Shown: piece by piece, positions 14,470 through 22,411 of the stretch
Layout of the letters: the number at the start of each line of letters is the position of its first letter
Position numbering within the stretch: the stretch's first letter is position 1
Origin: Bacteroidales bacterium
GTDB taxonomy: Bacteria > Bacteroidota > Bacteroidia > Bacteroidales > UBA932
Assembly: GCA_017477465.1 (NCBI GenBank)
Contig: JAFUVU010000043.1
Coordinates: 1 to 36,511 of the forward strand
DNA: 36,511 bases
Direction of reading: 5' to 3'
Notes under the pieces: generated by a model
Told to the model about the DNA's origin: nothing
Seen by the model: only the letters and a program-made list of their open reading frames with translations
Database searches by the model: none
Translations under genes and position numbers: made by a program

Positions 14470-14506
14470 AATAATCTCCTGCGGCCCAAAACCGCAGGAG
14501 ATTATT
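14470..14506. terminator. Bidirectional terminator hairpin
   Basis: AATAATCTCCTGCGG (14470-14484) and CCGCAGGAGATTATT (14492-14506) form a perfect 15-bp stem with a 7-base loop, between converging genes ending at 14447 and 14505. The right arm overlaps the ATPase stop codon. Confidence 0.85.
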
Positions 14507-15695
14507 ATTTAAAAAGGGTCATCGGATCGATGCTGAGGAAATCTTCCGCCTGCATCCCGCCTTCTCCCACGACAAGGGCAAGGTAGGGCTGGTATTGGGC
14601 TTTGAACTGGGCGAGCCCTTTATTGCCGGGGCTGTCATTGCTTTTTACTTCGATGGCGACCACACGACCTTTTTTCTCCAGCACATAGTCTACCTCGCAG
14701 CCTGGGTTTGTCCTCCAATAATACACCATGTAATCACCGGCATAGGCGTAGCTCATAATGTGTGCGCCGATGGCGGACTCGAACAATCGGCCCCACAAAG
14801 GGCGGTCCTGGACTGCTTCCGGGAAAGGCTTCTCGCAGTAGATGCTCTTCAAAGCATTGTTGTATACCTGATGCTTGGGCACGCTGTTTTTCTTCCGGGC
14901 CAAATCTACGGCATACTTGTTCAGACCACAGACGAGGCCTGCCTGGGAAAGAAGATTCAGATAACCGGTGATGGTTGTCGTGTTGCCCGCATCCTGCATC
15001 TGGCCGATCATCTTGGTAAGGGACAGTTCCTTTCCGGAATAGGCTGCCGACAGTTCAAAAGCCTGTCGGAGCAGGGCCGGCTTGGCGATTTTCTCATTCA
15101 CAAGGATGTCCTTGTTGATGGTCGCATCTAATATAGAGCCGGTTATGTAATCCCGCCAGCGGTCTTCGTCGCCGATGAGTTCCGCAGCGCCGGGATATGC
15201 GCCATAGTATACATACTGGTCCAGGGTGAAGCCGAAGGCGTCCCTCATCTCGGAGAAGGACCAGTGGGAGAGGATGATCCGTTCAAATCGGCCTTGTAGG
15301 CTGTCGGAGAGCCCTTTGTCCAGCATTACGCGGGACGACCCCAGAAGAATAACTTTGAGATTGACATCGTTGAAAGTGTCGGTGTCCCATTCTTTTTTCA
15401 CCACCTCGCTCCAGCCGGTGATTTTCTGGATTTCGTCGATAACCAGGATAAGCTCCTTAAGACCCTGGACTCGCATTTTTGCACGGGCCGCTTCCCAGCA
15501 GTCGCTGACCCAGTTGAGCTGGGTGGCGGGGACTGCATCTGCAGGATAAAAGACAAAAGGAATTCCTAATGCGTTTACTACCTGTTTCATCAGGGTGGAT
15601 TTGCCAACCTGACGAGGGCCGGTAATCACTTGGATAAAACGCCTTTTCTCCTGCATCCTGGAGAATAAAGTATAGTATTGTTTCCTCTGATACAT
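14505..15695 (-). CDS. AAA ATPase with C-terminal DUF4143 (second copy)
   Basis: 396 codons. Walker A is VITGPRQVGKSTLMKQVVN, Walker B ELILVIDEIQKITGWSEVV, and the sensor segment KVILLGSSRVML. The DUF4143 region follows, with DRPLWGRLFESAIGAHI and the nuclease-like GCEVDYVLEKKGRVVAIEVK. It belongs to the same broad family as 7805-9154 but to another branch, with a different N-terminus (MYQRKQYYTLFSRMQEKRRF) and little shared sequence outside the motifs. Its function is not established. A promoter lies at 15739-15769. It is a single gene, convergent with module B. Confidence 0.85.
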   Translation of the reverse strand: MYQRKQYYTLFSRMQEKRRFIQVITGPRQVGKSTLMKQVVNALGIPFVFYPADAVPATQLNWVSDCWEAARAKMRVQGLKELILVIDEIQKITGWSEVVKKEWDTDTFNDVNLKVILLGSSRVMLDKGLSDSLQGRFERIILSHWSFSEMRDAFGFTLDQYVYYGAYPGAAELIGDEDRWRDYITGSILDATINKDILVNEKIAKPALLRQAFELSAAYSGKELSLTKMIGQMQDAGNTTTITGYLNLLSQAGLVCGLNKYAVDLARKKNSVPKHQVYNNALKSIYCEKPFPEAVQDRPLWGRLFESAIGAHIMSYAYAGDYMVYYWRTNPGCEVDYVLEKKGRVVAIEVKSNDSPGNKGLAQFKAQYQPYLALVVGEGGMQAEDFLSIDPMTLFK

Positions 15696-15738
15696 AGCAA
15701 GTTATCTTAGAATTTCCAATTTTACTCAATGTACTGCG

Positions 15739-15769
15739 CAAAATTACTCAATGAATTTGGGATTTGCAA
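15739..15769 (-). promoter_or_regulatory. Promoter of the second DUF4143 ATPase
   Basis: On the minus strand TAATTTTG (15739-15746) matches TAnnTTTG, with TTG (15767-15769) 20 bp upstream. The box is 43 bp before ATG 15695. Confidence 0.6.
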
Positions 15770-15791
15770 ATCTTATAAGACAATCCTCCGT

Positions 15792-15829
15792 AATGCCGGC
15801 CACCCGGGTGCCTCGCATTCTGCAAAATC
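15792..15829 (+). repeat. Degenerate REP-like palindrome next to a small-ORF fragment
   Basis: AATGCCGGCCACC, CG, GGTGCCTCGCATT, then CTGCAAAAT: the same layout as the hairpin at 16655-16692 with several mismatches between arms. It ends immediately before the third copy of GAACGTYATTTTTCACC. Confidence 0.45.
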
Positions 15830-15871
15830 GAACGTCATTTTTCACCCGAAATTGAGCGTTGGCACAAATAG
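15830..15871 (+). pseudogene. 5' fragment of a third small ORF of the A/B type
   Basis: GAACGTCATTTTTCACC (15830-15846) and the next ten bases match ORF A (minus strand 11864-11890) at 26 of 27 positions. In frame it reads ERHFSPEIERWHK and stops at TAG (15869-15871). There is no start codon; the sequence before it is the REP-like palindrome. No lipoprotein gene follows, the next gene being the unrelated DUF6935 protein. It has the orientation of ORF B and is inverted relative to ORF A. I infer a leftover recombination site or a deleted third module. Confidence 0.55.
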
Positions 15872-15925
15872 TGAATATTTAACGTTGTCATGGGAGCCCA
15901 AACATCCAATCGAGACAGTAAGTTC

Positions 15926-15956
15926 TTGCATTTTTCTGAGAAAGCAGTTACCTTTG
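15926..15956 (+). promoter_or_regulatory. Promoter of the DUF6935 gene
   Basis: TACCTTTG (15949-15956) matches TAnnTTTG, with TTG (15926-15928) 20 bp upstream. The ATG at 15982 follows 25 bp after the box. Confidence 0.6.
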
Positions 15957-15981
15957 AATGCTAACCTTTTAACTTACTTAT

Positions 15982-16596
15982 ATGGGCATTCTTAACAGCA
16001 TTATCTCAAATGTTGTCCGCTCTATCGCCGGGAAGGAAATCATGAAGAATATTCCGGGCATGGACAAGTTGGACGAACTTAAGAAAAACGTGGGCTGCAA
16101 CACGCAGACTTATACTTTCGAATCTCTGCCTGCAAACGTGGAGGAACTGAAAAAGCTGCCGGAAGCGGCTCTGTACGATGTATATGCAGTGGCCGCACTG
16201 TCGGTGCTCGCACTCACGCGCTTCGAAGCGGACCGCGAGGCTTCGATAGCCATGCTCAACTATCTCAAAGGACCGGAGCCCATGTCGAACATGGATATTT
16301 CCATGATATCGGACCGCTTCATGGACGGAAAGTTCTACAAGGTGAATTCTTTCTTCGATGGCGCCACGCCGCAAAACTATTACACTCCTGACAAGCCTTA
16401 CAAAATCAAAGTCACTTCCAACCCTTATTCCTTTGAAAACGAGAACTGGGCCAATCTTTTCCTGACTTCCGGCGGGGCCGACAATCCCCGTCAGGTAAGG
16501 CTTCGCATGAAACCCAGCACCGGCCAGTGGTTCCTTGTGGAGATACAGTACCTGGGCGATATCCGTCCTCCGGTAGTTGCCGACAAGTGGGCATGA
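15982..16596 (+). CDS. DUF6935-type conserved protein
   Basis: 204 codons, soluble, without signal peptide. Typical stretches are TYTFESLPANVEELKKLPEA, YAVAALSVLALTRF, AMLNYLKGPEPMSN, SDRFMDGKFYKVNSFFDGAT, and the C-terminal FLTSGGADNPRQVRLRMK with STGQWFLVE. I recognise this as the DUF6935 family of Firmicutes and Bacteroidota from memory; no function is established. The Gly-rich start (MGILNSIISNVVRSIAGKE) resembles tails that associate with a membrane or scaffold, but this is weak. It has its own promoter and ends ahead of the REP-like hairpin. Confidence 0.7.
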   Translation: MGILNSIISNVVRSIAGKEIMKNIPGMDKLDELKKNVGCNTQTYTFESLPANVEELKKLPEAALYDVYAVAALSVLALTRFEADREASIAMLNYLKGPEPMSNMDISMISDRFMDGKFYKVNSFFDGATPQNYYTPDKPYKIKVTSNPYSFENENWANLFLTSGGADNPRQVRLRMKPSTGQWFLVEIQYLGDIRPPVVADKWA

Positions 16597-16629
16597 TGCA
16601 CCGCGGGAGACCGTCAGAGTGCTCCGCGC

Positions 16630-16692
16630 TACGCATAATAGCTCAAAAACGTGTAATGCCAGGCACCGAGGTGCTTGGCATTACGCGAAAAT
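16630..16692 (-). terminator. REP-like palindrome, probable terminator of the giant lipoprotein gene
   Basis: AATGCCAGGCACC (16655-16667), GA, then GGTGCTTGGCATT (16670-16682) forms a 13-bp stem with one wobble position. On the minus strand it is followed after ACACG by TTTTTG, as expected for a terminator beyond the stop at 16723. The left flank (16630-16667) is the second copy of the dispersed repeat at 9389-9425. Confidence 0.55.
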
Positions 16693-16722
16693 GGGGAAAA
16701 ATGCGTTATGCGGGGCCTTACC

Positions 16723-19700
16723 CTACAGCTGCTTCACGGCCCTCATCGGGCAGGACAGTTCTGCCTTGCCTATTGCATTGTTCACGTTGAAGGTCTGGCC
16801 GTCGTACGCGGCAACGTAGGCGTTATCGCCTTCTTCCGTGGCCGTCCACAACATGAAGTAGTACCCTTCTCCCTGGCGGCCGTATTCGCTGTAATCCATA
16901 CCCGTCATGGGGAAGAAGAGATGCTTTCCGTTGTGCGTGCTTGTCAAGAGCAGTCCTTTGACACCGTTGTAAATCAGAATCGAATGAACACACTCGGCAA
17001 TAAGTTCTTCAAACTGCGCCTTGGTAGGAGTCTGCCAGCCTTCATTTGGTACGATGTCGGCCCAATTGGTGAATGTACCATAAATCTCCGGCGAGGTTGC
17101 TCCCGTATTGCAGTTGGCCCAAATGAGCCCGGAAGGAAGACCCAAGTCCACAGTTGCCGATGTCTCCAGAACCAGTTGATTCACAGTTACCGTGCAGGTG
17201 GCTGTGAAGTTGCCGTCGGCCGATGTTACGGTTATCACGGCCGTACCGGCAGACACGCCCGTAACCTGCCCGTAATCGTCTACTGTGGCCACGTCCGGGT
17301 TGGAACTGCTCCAGTTCACCTGCTGATTGGTTGCATTTGAGGGAGTGAAAATCGGATAAAGAGAGAATACCTGGCCCTCATACACGGTGTTTTCCGTTAT
17401 TGCGAGGGCAATGCTTTCAACCGCAGTGGGTGCATTCACCGTAACAGGCAGCACAGCCGATATGCCGGAGCCGTCATCCGCGGCGAATGTTATGGAAGCG
17501 GTTCCCGGGGCTACGGCTGTAATCGTATAATATTTTCCCTGCAGGAAGCTGTATTGGTTGCTTACGGTGACAATACTTTCATCAGATGAACTTACTGTCA
17601 TATTCTGATTCGCGGCACCGGCGGGCAGCACCTTATAGGTATATGGCCTTGTCGTAGCCACAACCCCGTCGTAATAATCGGCTTTCTGGCCGGGATCCAG
17701 CGTCAGGCTTGCAGGATTGAGCTGAATCTCTTCGACTTTCACATCCTCCTCAACAGTAACATGGCACATGGCCGTAAAGTTGCCGTCGGCAGTTGTTGCC
17801 TGGATATATGCCTGACCGGCTTTTACTGCCTTGAACCACTGAGCGTACATCATGCCGGTTTCTTCCATCTCAATGACGTCCTTGCCGGTGATGACCTCAA
17901 AGGTAACATTCTTATTGCTTGCGTCCTGGGGCTGCACTTCGGCGCTCAGATACAGTTCTTCTCCAACCTTCAGCGTGGCTGTCGTCTTGTTCAGCTCAAC
18001 GCCGGTCACCGGGATGGGATTCACGGTCACCGTACAGGTTGCCGTAAAGGAACCGTCTGTGGTTGTGACGGTTATCACGGTCTCTCCGGGCTTTTTAGCC
18101 GTTACCAGACCGTTTTCGTCAACTGTAGCCACGGTAGTTTTGCTGCTGGTCCAGGTGACGGACTTGTCGGCGGCGTTGTCAGGAGTTACGACAGCGCTCA
18201 GCTGCACGGTCTCGCCGGGATCGACCGCTGCCTGGGACGGTTCGATGCTTACGCCTGTCACTGCGACAGGAAGAGGTTCCGCATTCTCGTCAAAGGGCAC
18301 GAGAACAATCTCGTATTTTCTCATCAATTCACTTCCCCCTGAGATGCCGTAGTAGTCGAAACTGCTTTTGTAGGTCAGGGATGAGCCGATGAAGCAGCCG
18401 ATAAGACAGCCTCCTGAGCTTGTTCCAGTGTAAGATGCGTCGCCCATGCAAAGCACTCCGACTTTATTCGTGCTTCCTTCTGAATCGGCATCGCAGACTA
18501 TATGAATTACGTCATCTACATAAAACACATCCCATTCGCACCAGGTGTCCGGCTCCAGAGGATTGAGACGTACGACACCAAACTTGTTGTACGCGATAAA
18601 TTGATTGAGGTCGCTCATGTTGCTGCCCTTTCTCAAATAACGCTTAATCTCTTTCCCTTCCGCATCAAGGCCGAAGTTGACGTAGATATAATATTTGTTG
18701 CTGCCTTCAATGGGCTCGAAATTGAACAGCGTAGCAAGCATGCCCTGGCTGGTGGGAGTAAGCATCTTTGATGCCGTAGGCTGATCGCCTGTCTCCAGTG
18801 AGAAGGTATAGGGCGTGATGATTTCTTCGCTGTCAACGCGTCTGTCAATATAGGTTGAATACCAGTAATCTTCACCTTCCGATACCATCCAGTACTTTCC
18901 GGGGGCCAGCTTCTTGAATCGCTTAACCCTTATTGTCAGCGACTTGGAGCTATTCAGCGGGTCGCTTATTACAACATCGGCATCTACTGCGCTTCCCGTT
19001 ACCTCCAGAGGCGCTGCGGTGACATTTATGCGGGTGCACCATAGTCCGTTCCGGTCTTTGAAAAGCTCCGAAGTCCAGCTGACGGAGGGGTCGTCACAGG
19101 TAATATCGGGAGTGAAATTGCACACAAGTTCGGAGCTGTCTTCTCCGCCGAACCAAGGCATATATGCAGTCCATGTCTGCCCCACATTGCGGAAATCGCG
19201 TTTGAACTGGCTGATGTAAACATACTGGCTAAGAGTTCCAGCCCTGACTTCTATGGAGCCGCTGCGGGTACCTATGCCGTAAGCCGAAGCATAGCTTGTC
19301 TCGTATGTGGGATTCGCATCATACTGGAGGGTGATTTTCCCGGTAGCAGGGTCGAGCGTGGCCGTAGCCCAATCGCAGTATGAGGCATCGACGGTCACTT
19401 CGGAGATGTCTCCCGTGTAGTCAACATCCAGCGTCAGAGTACCGGCATCCGGCGAGAAGTAGGGGTCGATAGACAGTCCGGAATTGGAACTGCTCGTTTG
19501 CTCCTGCCCGTTGGAATCGACATAAGTATAGCTGAGGGTCAGTTCCGGGGCCTTTTCCATGGCCACTGAGAACTCGGTAATCCTGCCGTTTTCGAACCTG
19601 ATGGCGGCGTTCTTGGCAGCAAGGTCAACGTTTTTGACATAGCTGTGTTCAGAGCCGATGTAAGACTCATTTGCCATGTCGTACTGCATTGTAGATACTT

Positions 19701-20616
19701 CGACGCCCAGCTTTTGGTCAATCTTGCCGGCAGGAACGCGCAGCCATACATCCACCTTGCCCTCACTGTCCACGAAAATATCGCTGGAGGAACATTCAAA
19801 GCTGAGGCTTGGCTGGACATAAGTTTCCGGACCACCGACCGGAATCATTCCTTCGCCTCCCTGATTTAAATTAACTTGCCTCACCAAACCGCGCTCGAGG
19901 TCAAATTCAAGCGGAGCATCCACGGCATAGTCACTGTCCAGATACAATCTTCCGGACACAAGCTTTTCGCCGGCCGGAAGGCCCGTGAGAGTCATCTTCA
20001 CCGTACCGCCGATTCGGCCGAAATTAAGGGAAATGTTGTTTTCGGCACGGGCGTCAAGAGCCATCGGCTGCGAGACTATGAAGTCGGCCTGCGGGTCAAA
20101 ACTTGTAGCTGTAGGCTGCTGCCAGGTGGAAAAATAGAAGTTAAGCACCGGATGCACCGGGAGGGCTGCTTCGGAGTCGGACCAGGTCTCGGAATAATAT
20201 TCTTCGTCGGACCAGTAGTAGGAAACCTGCGCAGGCGAAATCGCCACATAGCGGTATTTTCCTGCCGACGGATTGCTCAGCTGGGTACTAAGATCCACGG
20301 TAAAAGTCGCGGTCTCGGCGTCGGCAGTCAGTCCCTCGGAATAAAATTCGCTGCAGTCTGTAGCGTTTTCCGCTTCCGAACCGTGATTTTCGTACACATA
20401 TTCCAGCAGGGCGATATTGTCCCCCTCCTTCCATTTGAAGCGGTAGCCATCCTCGTCATTACCTGAAATCTCGGTTTTGGTCTCGAGGACCCGGACTTCA
20501 ATCACACGTCCTTTTGCCGATGGAACAGGCTCTTTATCAAGACCGTTTTCTTCTTTCTTGGCGCAAGAAAAAAGCGCAGCGGCCGATGCCGCAAAAAGCA
20601 AAATATACTTTTTCAT
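16723..20616 (-). CDS. Giant fimbrillin-like lipoprotein with BACON-like, four Big_2 and Fibrobacter-type domains (module C)
   Basis: 1297 codons. The signal peptide MKKYILLFAASAAALFSCAK has lipobox LFSC. Residues about 35-345 are fimbrillin-like (VLETKTEISGN, FKWKEGDNIALLEYV). Residues about 350-475 resemble a BACON domain (CDWATATLDPATGKITLQYD). Residues about 783-1147 hold four Ig-like Big_2 units (PDNAADKSVTWTSS, PGETVITVTTTDGSFTATC; PSNATNQQVNWSSSNPDVAT). Residues 1152-1297 form the DUF1566/Fibrobacter-type domain (VDLGLPSGLIWANCNTGATS, EGWQTPTKAQFEEL), as in 3024-4040. It is probably a surface adhesin or carbohydrate-binding scaffold; no catalytic motif is seen. Its ATG overlaps the stop of small ORF C (TGATG), so translation is coupled. 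Confidence 0.85.
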   Translation of the reverse strand: MKKYILLFAASAAALFSCAKKEENGLDKEPVPSAKGRVIEVRVLETKTEISGNDEDGYRFKWKEGDNIALLEYVYENHGSEAENATDCSEFYSEGLTADAETATFTVDLSTQLSNPSAGKYRYVAISPAQVSYYWSDEEYYSETWSDSEAALPVHPVLNFYFSTWQQPTATSFDPQADFIVSQPMALDARAENNISLNFGRIGGTVKMTLTGLPAGEKLVSGRLYLDSDYAVDAPLEFDLERGLVRQVNLNQGGEGMIPVGGPETYVQPSLSFECSSSDIFVDSEGKVDVWLRVPAGKIDQKLGVEVSTMQYDMANESYIGSEHSYVKNVDLAAKNAAIRFENGRITEFSVAMEKAPELTLSYTYVDSNGQEQTSSSNSGLSIDPYFSPDAGTLTLDVDYTGDISEVTVDASYCDWATATLDPATGKITLQYDANPTYETSYASAYGIGTRSGSIEVRAGTLSQYVYISQFKRDFRNVGQTWTAYMPWFGGEDSSELVCNFTPDITCDDPSVSWTSELFKDRNGLWCTRINVTAAPLEVTGSAVDADVVISDPLNSSKSLTIRVKRFKKLAPGKYWMVSEGEDYWYSTYIDRRVDSEEIITPYTFSLETGDQPTASKMLTPTSQGMLATLFNFEPIEGSNKYYIYVNFGLDAEGKEIKRYLRKGSNMSDLNQFIAYNKFGVVRLNPLEPDTWCEWDVFYVDDVIHIVCDADSEGSTNKVGVLCMGDASYTGTSSGGCLIGCFIGSSLTYKSSFDYYGISGGSELMRKYEIVLVPFDENAEPLPVAVTGVSIEPSQAAVDPGETVQLSAVVTPDNAADKSVTWTSSKTTVATVDENGLVTAKKPGETVITVTTTDGSFTATCTVTVNPIPVTGVELNKTTATLKVGEELYLSAEVQPQDASNKNVTFEVITGKDVIEMEETGMMYAQWFKAVKAGQAYIQATTADGNFTAMCHVTVEEDVKVEEIQLNPASLTLDPGQKADYYDGVVATTRPYTYKVLPAGAANQNMTVSSSDESIVTVSNQYSFLQGKYYTITAVAPGTASITFAADDGSGISAVLPVTVNAPTAVESIALAITENTVYEGQVFSLYPIFTPSNATNQQVNWSSSNPDVATVDDYGQVTGVSAGTAVITVTSADGNFTATCTVTVNQLVLETSATVDLGLPSGLIWANCNTGATSPEIYGTFTNWADIVPNEGWQTPTKAQFEELIAECVHSILIYNGVKGLLLTSTHNGKHLFFPMTGMDYSEYGRQGEGYYFMLWTATEEGDNAYVAAYDGQTFNVNNAIGKAELSCPMRAVKQL

Positions 20617-20771
20617 CAGAACGATCCTCCCTGAATAATGTCGTCATTTTTGATGGGGTCGCCGGCGCTGCCTTCGGTACTGCTGAAGTTAAGCGCACTG
20701 CCACAGACTACGCCTTCACCTTGAAAGGTGAAAGCCTGCGTCTCCGGTTTAAAGTAAGGTAAGTATTGCAT
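20616..20771 (-). CDS. Small leader-like ORF C, upstream of the giant lipoprotein
   Basis: 51 codons from ATG 20771: MQYLPYFKPETQAFTFQGEG, then VVCGSALNF and an acidic tail ending QGGSF. It shares with ORFs A, B and D the YF.PE start, the EGVVCxS core and the Gly/Asp tail, but hardly any nucleotide identity, so it is a diverged paralog. Its TGA overlaps the lipoprotein ATG. An in-frame ATG at 20801 is excluded because a TAnnTTTG box lies at 20799-20806. Confidence 0.65.
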   Translation of the reverse strand: MQYLPYFKPETQAFTFQGEGVVCGSALNFSSTEGSAGDPIKNDDIIQGGSF

Positions 20772-20798
20772 AGTTTTTAAGATAGTTTTCCTCGAATA

Positions 20799-20806
20799 CA
20801 AAAATA
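20799..20806 (-). promoter_or_regulatory. -7 promoter box (TATTTTTG) of module C
   Basis: TATTTTTG on the minus strand matches TAnnTTTG, 27 bp upstream of ATG 20771. No -33 TTG at standard spacing was found. Confidence 0.55.
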
Positions 20807-20915
20807 ATCCATACCCAAGACAAAATCCTTGTCAGAATCTTTCAAGAAATAAGTATTTGCTTGTCATTTCCTTACAAAAACCTTCATTCTATGACGCCAG
20901 TGGCACCTGCACAAA

Positions 20916-20945
20916 TTGAACAGAGCGTTTTTTTAACTATCTTTG
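20916..20945 (+). promoter_or_regulatory. Promoter of the TPR-LuxR regulator
   Basis: TTG (20916-20918), 19 bp, TATCTTTG (20938-20945): a full match to the Bacteroidota TTG-N19-TAnnTTTG arrangement. The ATG at 20953 follows 7 bp later, so the leader is very short or absent. Confidence 0.75.
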
Positions 20946-20952
20946 TTCTACT

Positions 20953-22392
20953 ATGAAAGCCGTCAAACTAATTCCTCTGCTGCTCCTTAGCCTTCTGTCC
21001 TGCCGACAGACAGGCAATGACGCGCTGCAGACCCCCGCCGCCACATTAATTGAACAAGCCGCCAAAGACGTTGCGTCGCAAAAATTCGAACAGGCCATGC
21101 AAAAATCGTTGAAGGCGCTGGAACTGTCGGAGGACGACCCTCTTATGCAAATCAAGGCGCTGTCCAGCATCGTAGGCGTAGATATAATGACGAGCCGCGA
21201 TGCCGATGCATGGGAAAAAGCGCTTGAGGCAGAGGAACTTGCACGGAAGCACGGCCACAACAAGGAGCTTGCCGGAATCCTAATCTCGAAAGCAAAGTTG
21301 TGCTCCTATGCGGAAATATCACCCGAGACAGCCCGCAACGACGAAGGCCTGGAGTACGCCAAGGAAGCAATCGGCATAGCCTCCAAAGAAGGTTATAGCG
21401 AGGAAGAGGCGGAAGCCAACTTAGTAGCCGGTTCCTTGTACATCAACAAAAACCGCTGGAGCAATCCCATAGACCGGGAAATCTACCGCACCGCCGGAGA
21501 GTATCTTGACCGCGGCCAGGCAATTGCCGATTCCTGCGGCATAGAGCGTCTCCGCCGCAACGGCTTCCTCTTCCGTTCGCGCTGGTTCCAGCAGGGCGAC
21601 AGGAACGACGAGGCGCTGGAGTACTTCACATCGGCCCGGGCGGCGCTGCCGGAGGGCGAGCATCTGATGGCAAGCGCGCTGGACGACAGGCTGGTGCGCC
21701 TCTATACGCGCACTGGCGATGCGCAGAAAGCCCTTGACACGCACGACGACTATGTAAGGGAAATTACCCGCTACATGAATCAGAAGTCGGACGAAGTGCT
21801 GCAGGAGATGGAGACCCGCTTCGAAGTGCAGGAGAAAGAACGCGCCATCGAAAGCCGTAACTATCAGATTACCATCCTTTTGATGATAATCCTGCTGGCT
21901 GTCGCCATCATCATGATAGTGACCAACTACCTCCGTAGCGCCCGCAGAAGAAACGCCGAACTTCTGCAAATCAACGACACAAAAGAGCAACTCATCACCC
22001 TCCTGTCAAAGAACCTGCAAAAGCCCACAAACGCCTATAAATCAGAGATTGAGCAGCTTGCAATCGATGCCGCCACCCTGTCTCCCGAAGACATCCGCGA
22101 GCGTTGCCGCTCAATAGCGGCCAGCGCTGAAACAATAAATGAGGATGTCGCCGCATACGTGGGGGACATCCTCATAGAAAGGGGCCGTAAAATTGCCGAT
22201 ATCGGCCTGTCCAAGCGCGAGATTGAGATCATACGCCTTAGCGCCGAAGGGCTCTCCGCCTCAGAAATAGCTGAGCGTCTGTTCCTTAGCGTCCATACCG
22301 TGAATACTCACAGGCAGCGCATCTACGCTAAGATGGACGTCAAAAACGTCTCCGACATGCTCCGCAAAGCAAATGATCTTGGCCTGATTTAG
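20953..22392 (+). CDS. Membrane TPR sensor with C-terminal LuxR helix-turn-helix
   Basis: 479 codons. The signal peptide MKAVKLIPLLLLSLLSC ends in a lipobox (LLSC), so the N-terminus is exported and possibly lipidated. Residues about 30-275 are TPR-like helical repeats in the periplasm. Residues about 303-323 (ITILLMIILLAVAIIMIV) cross the inner membrane, a coiled region follows, and residues about 415-479 are a LuxR/GerE domain: GLSKREIEIIRLSAEGLSAS, EIAERLFLSVHTVNTHRQRI. A periplasmic TPR sensor linked to cytoplasmic DNA-binding is a known layout in Bacteroidota. It is divergent to module C, which makes that lipoprotein its most likely target. The ligand is unknown. Confidence 0.85.
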   Translation: MKAVKLIPLLLLSLLSCRQTGNDALQTPAATLIEQAAKDVASQKFEQAMQKSLKALELSEDDPLMQIKALSSIVGVDIMTSRDADAWEKALEAEELARKHGHNKELAGILISKAKLCSYAEISPETARNDEGLEYAKEAIGIASKEGYSEEEAEANLVAGSLYINKNRWSNPIDREIYRTAGEYLDRGQAIADSCGIERLRRNGFLFRSRWFQQGDRNDEALEYFTSARAALPEGEHLMASALDDRLVRLYTRTGDAQKALDTHDDYVREITRYMNQKSDEVLQEMETRFEVQEKERAIESRNYQITILLMIILLAVAIIMIVTNYLRSARRRNAELLQINDTKEQLITLLSKNLQKPTNAYKSEIEQLAIDAATLSPEDIRERCRSIAASAETINEDVAAYVGDILIERGRKIADIGLSKREIEIIRLSAEGLSASEIAERLFLSVHTVNTHRQRIYAKMDVKNVSDMLRKANDLGLI

Positions 22393-22411
22393 CAAGACCT
22401 TAAAAAAGTCG

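Noticed and set aside
15868-15886. Possible fourth, inverted AACGTT-type site beside the third repeat copy
   Set aside because: On the minus strand AACGTTAAATATTCAC resembles AACGTTATTTTTCAC, but only with a gap and a mismatch in AT-rich DNA; chance is a sufficient explanation.
15729-15995. 88-codon + strand frame between the second ATPase and the DUF6935 gene
   Set aside because: It runs across the REP-like palindrome and the small-ORF fragment in a different frame and overlaps the DUF6935 promoter; the sequence is not protein-like.
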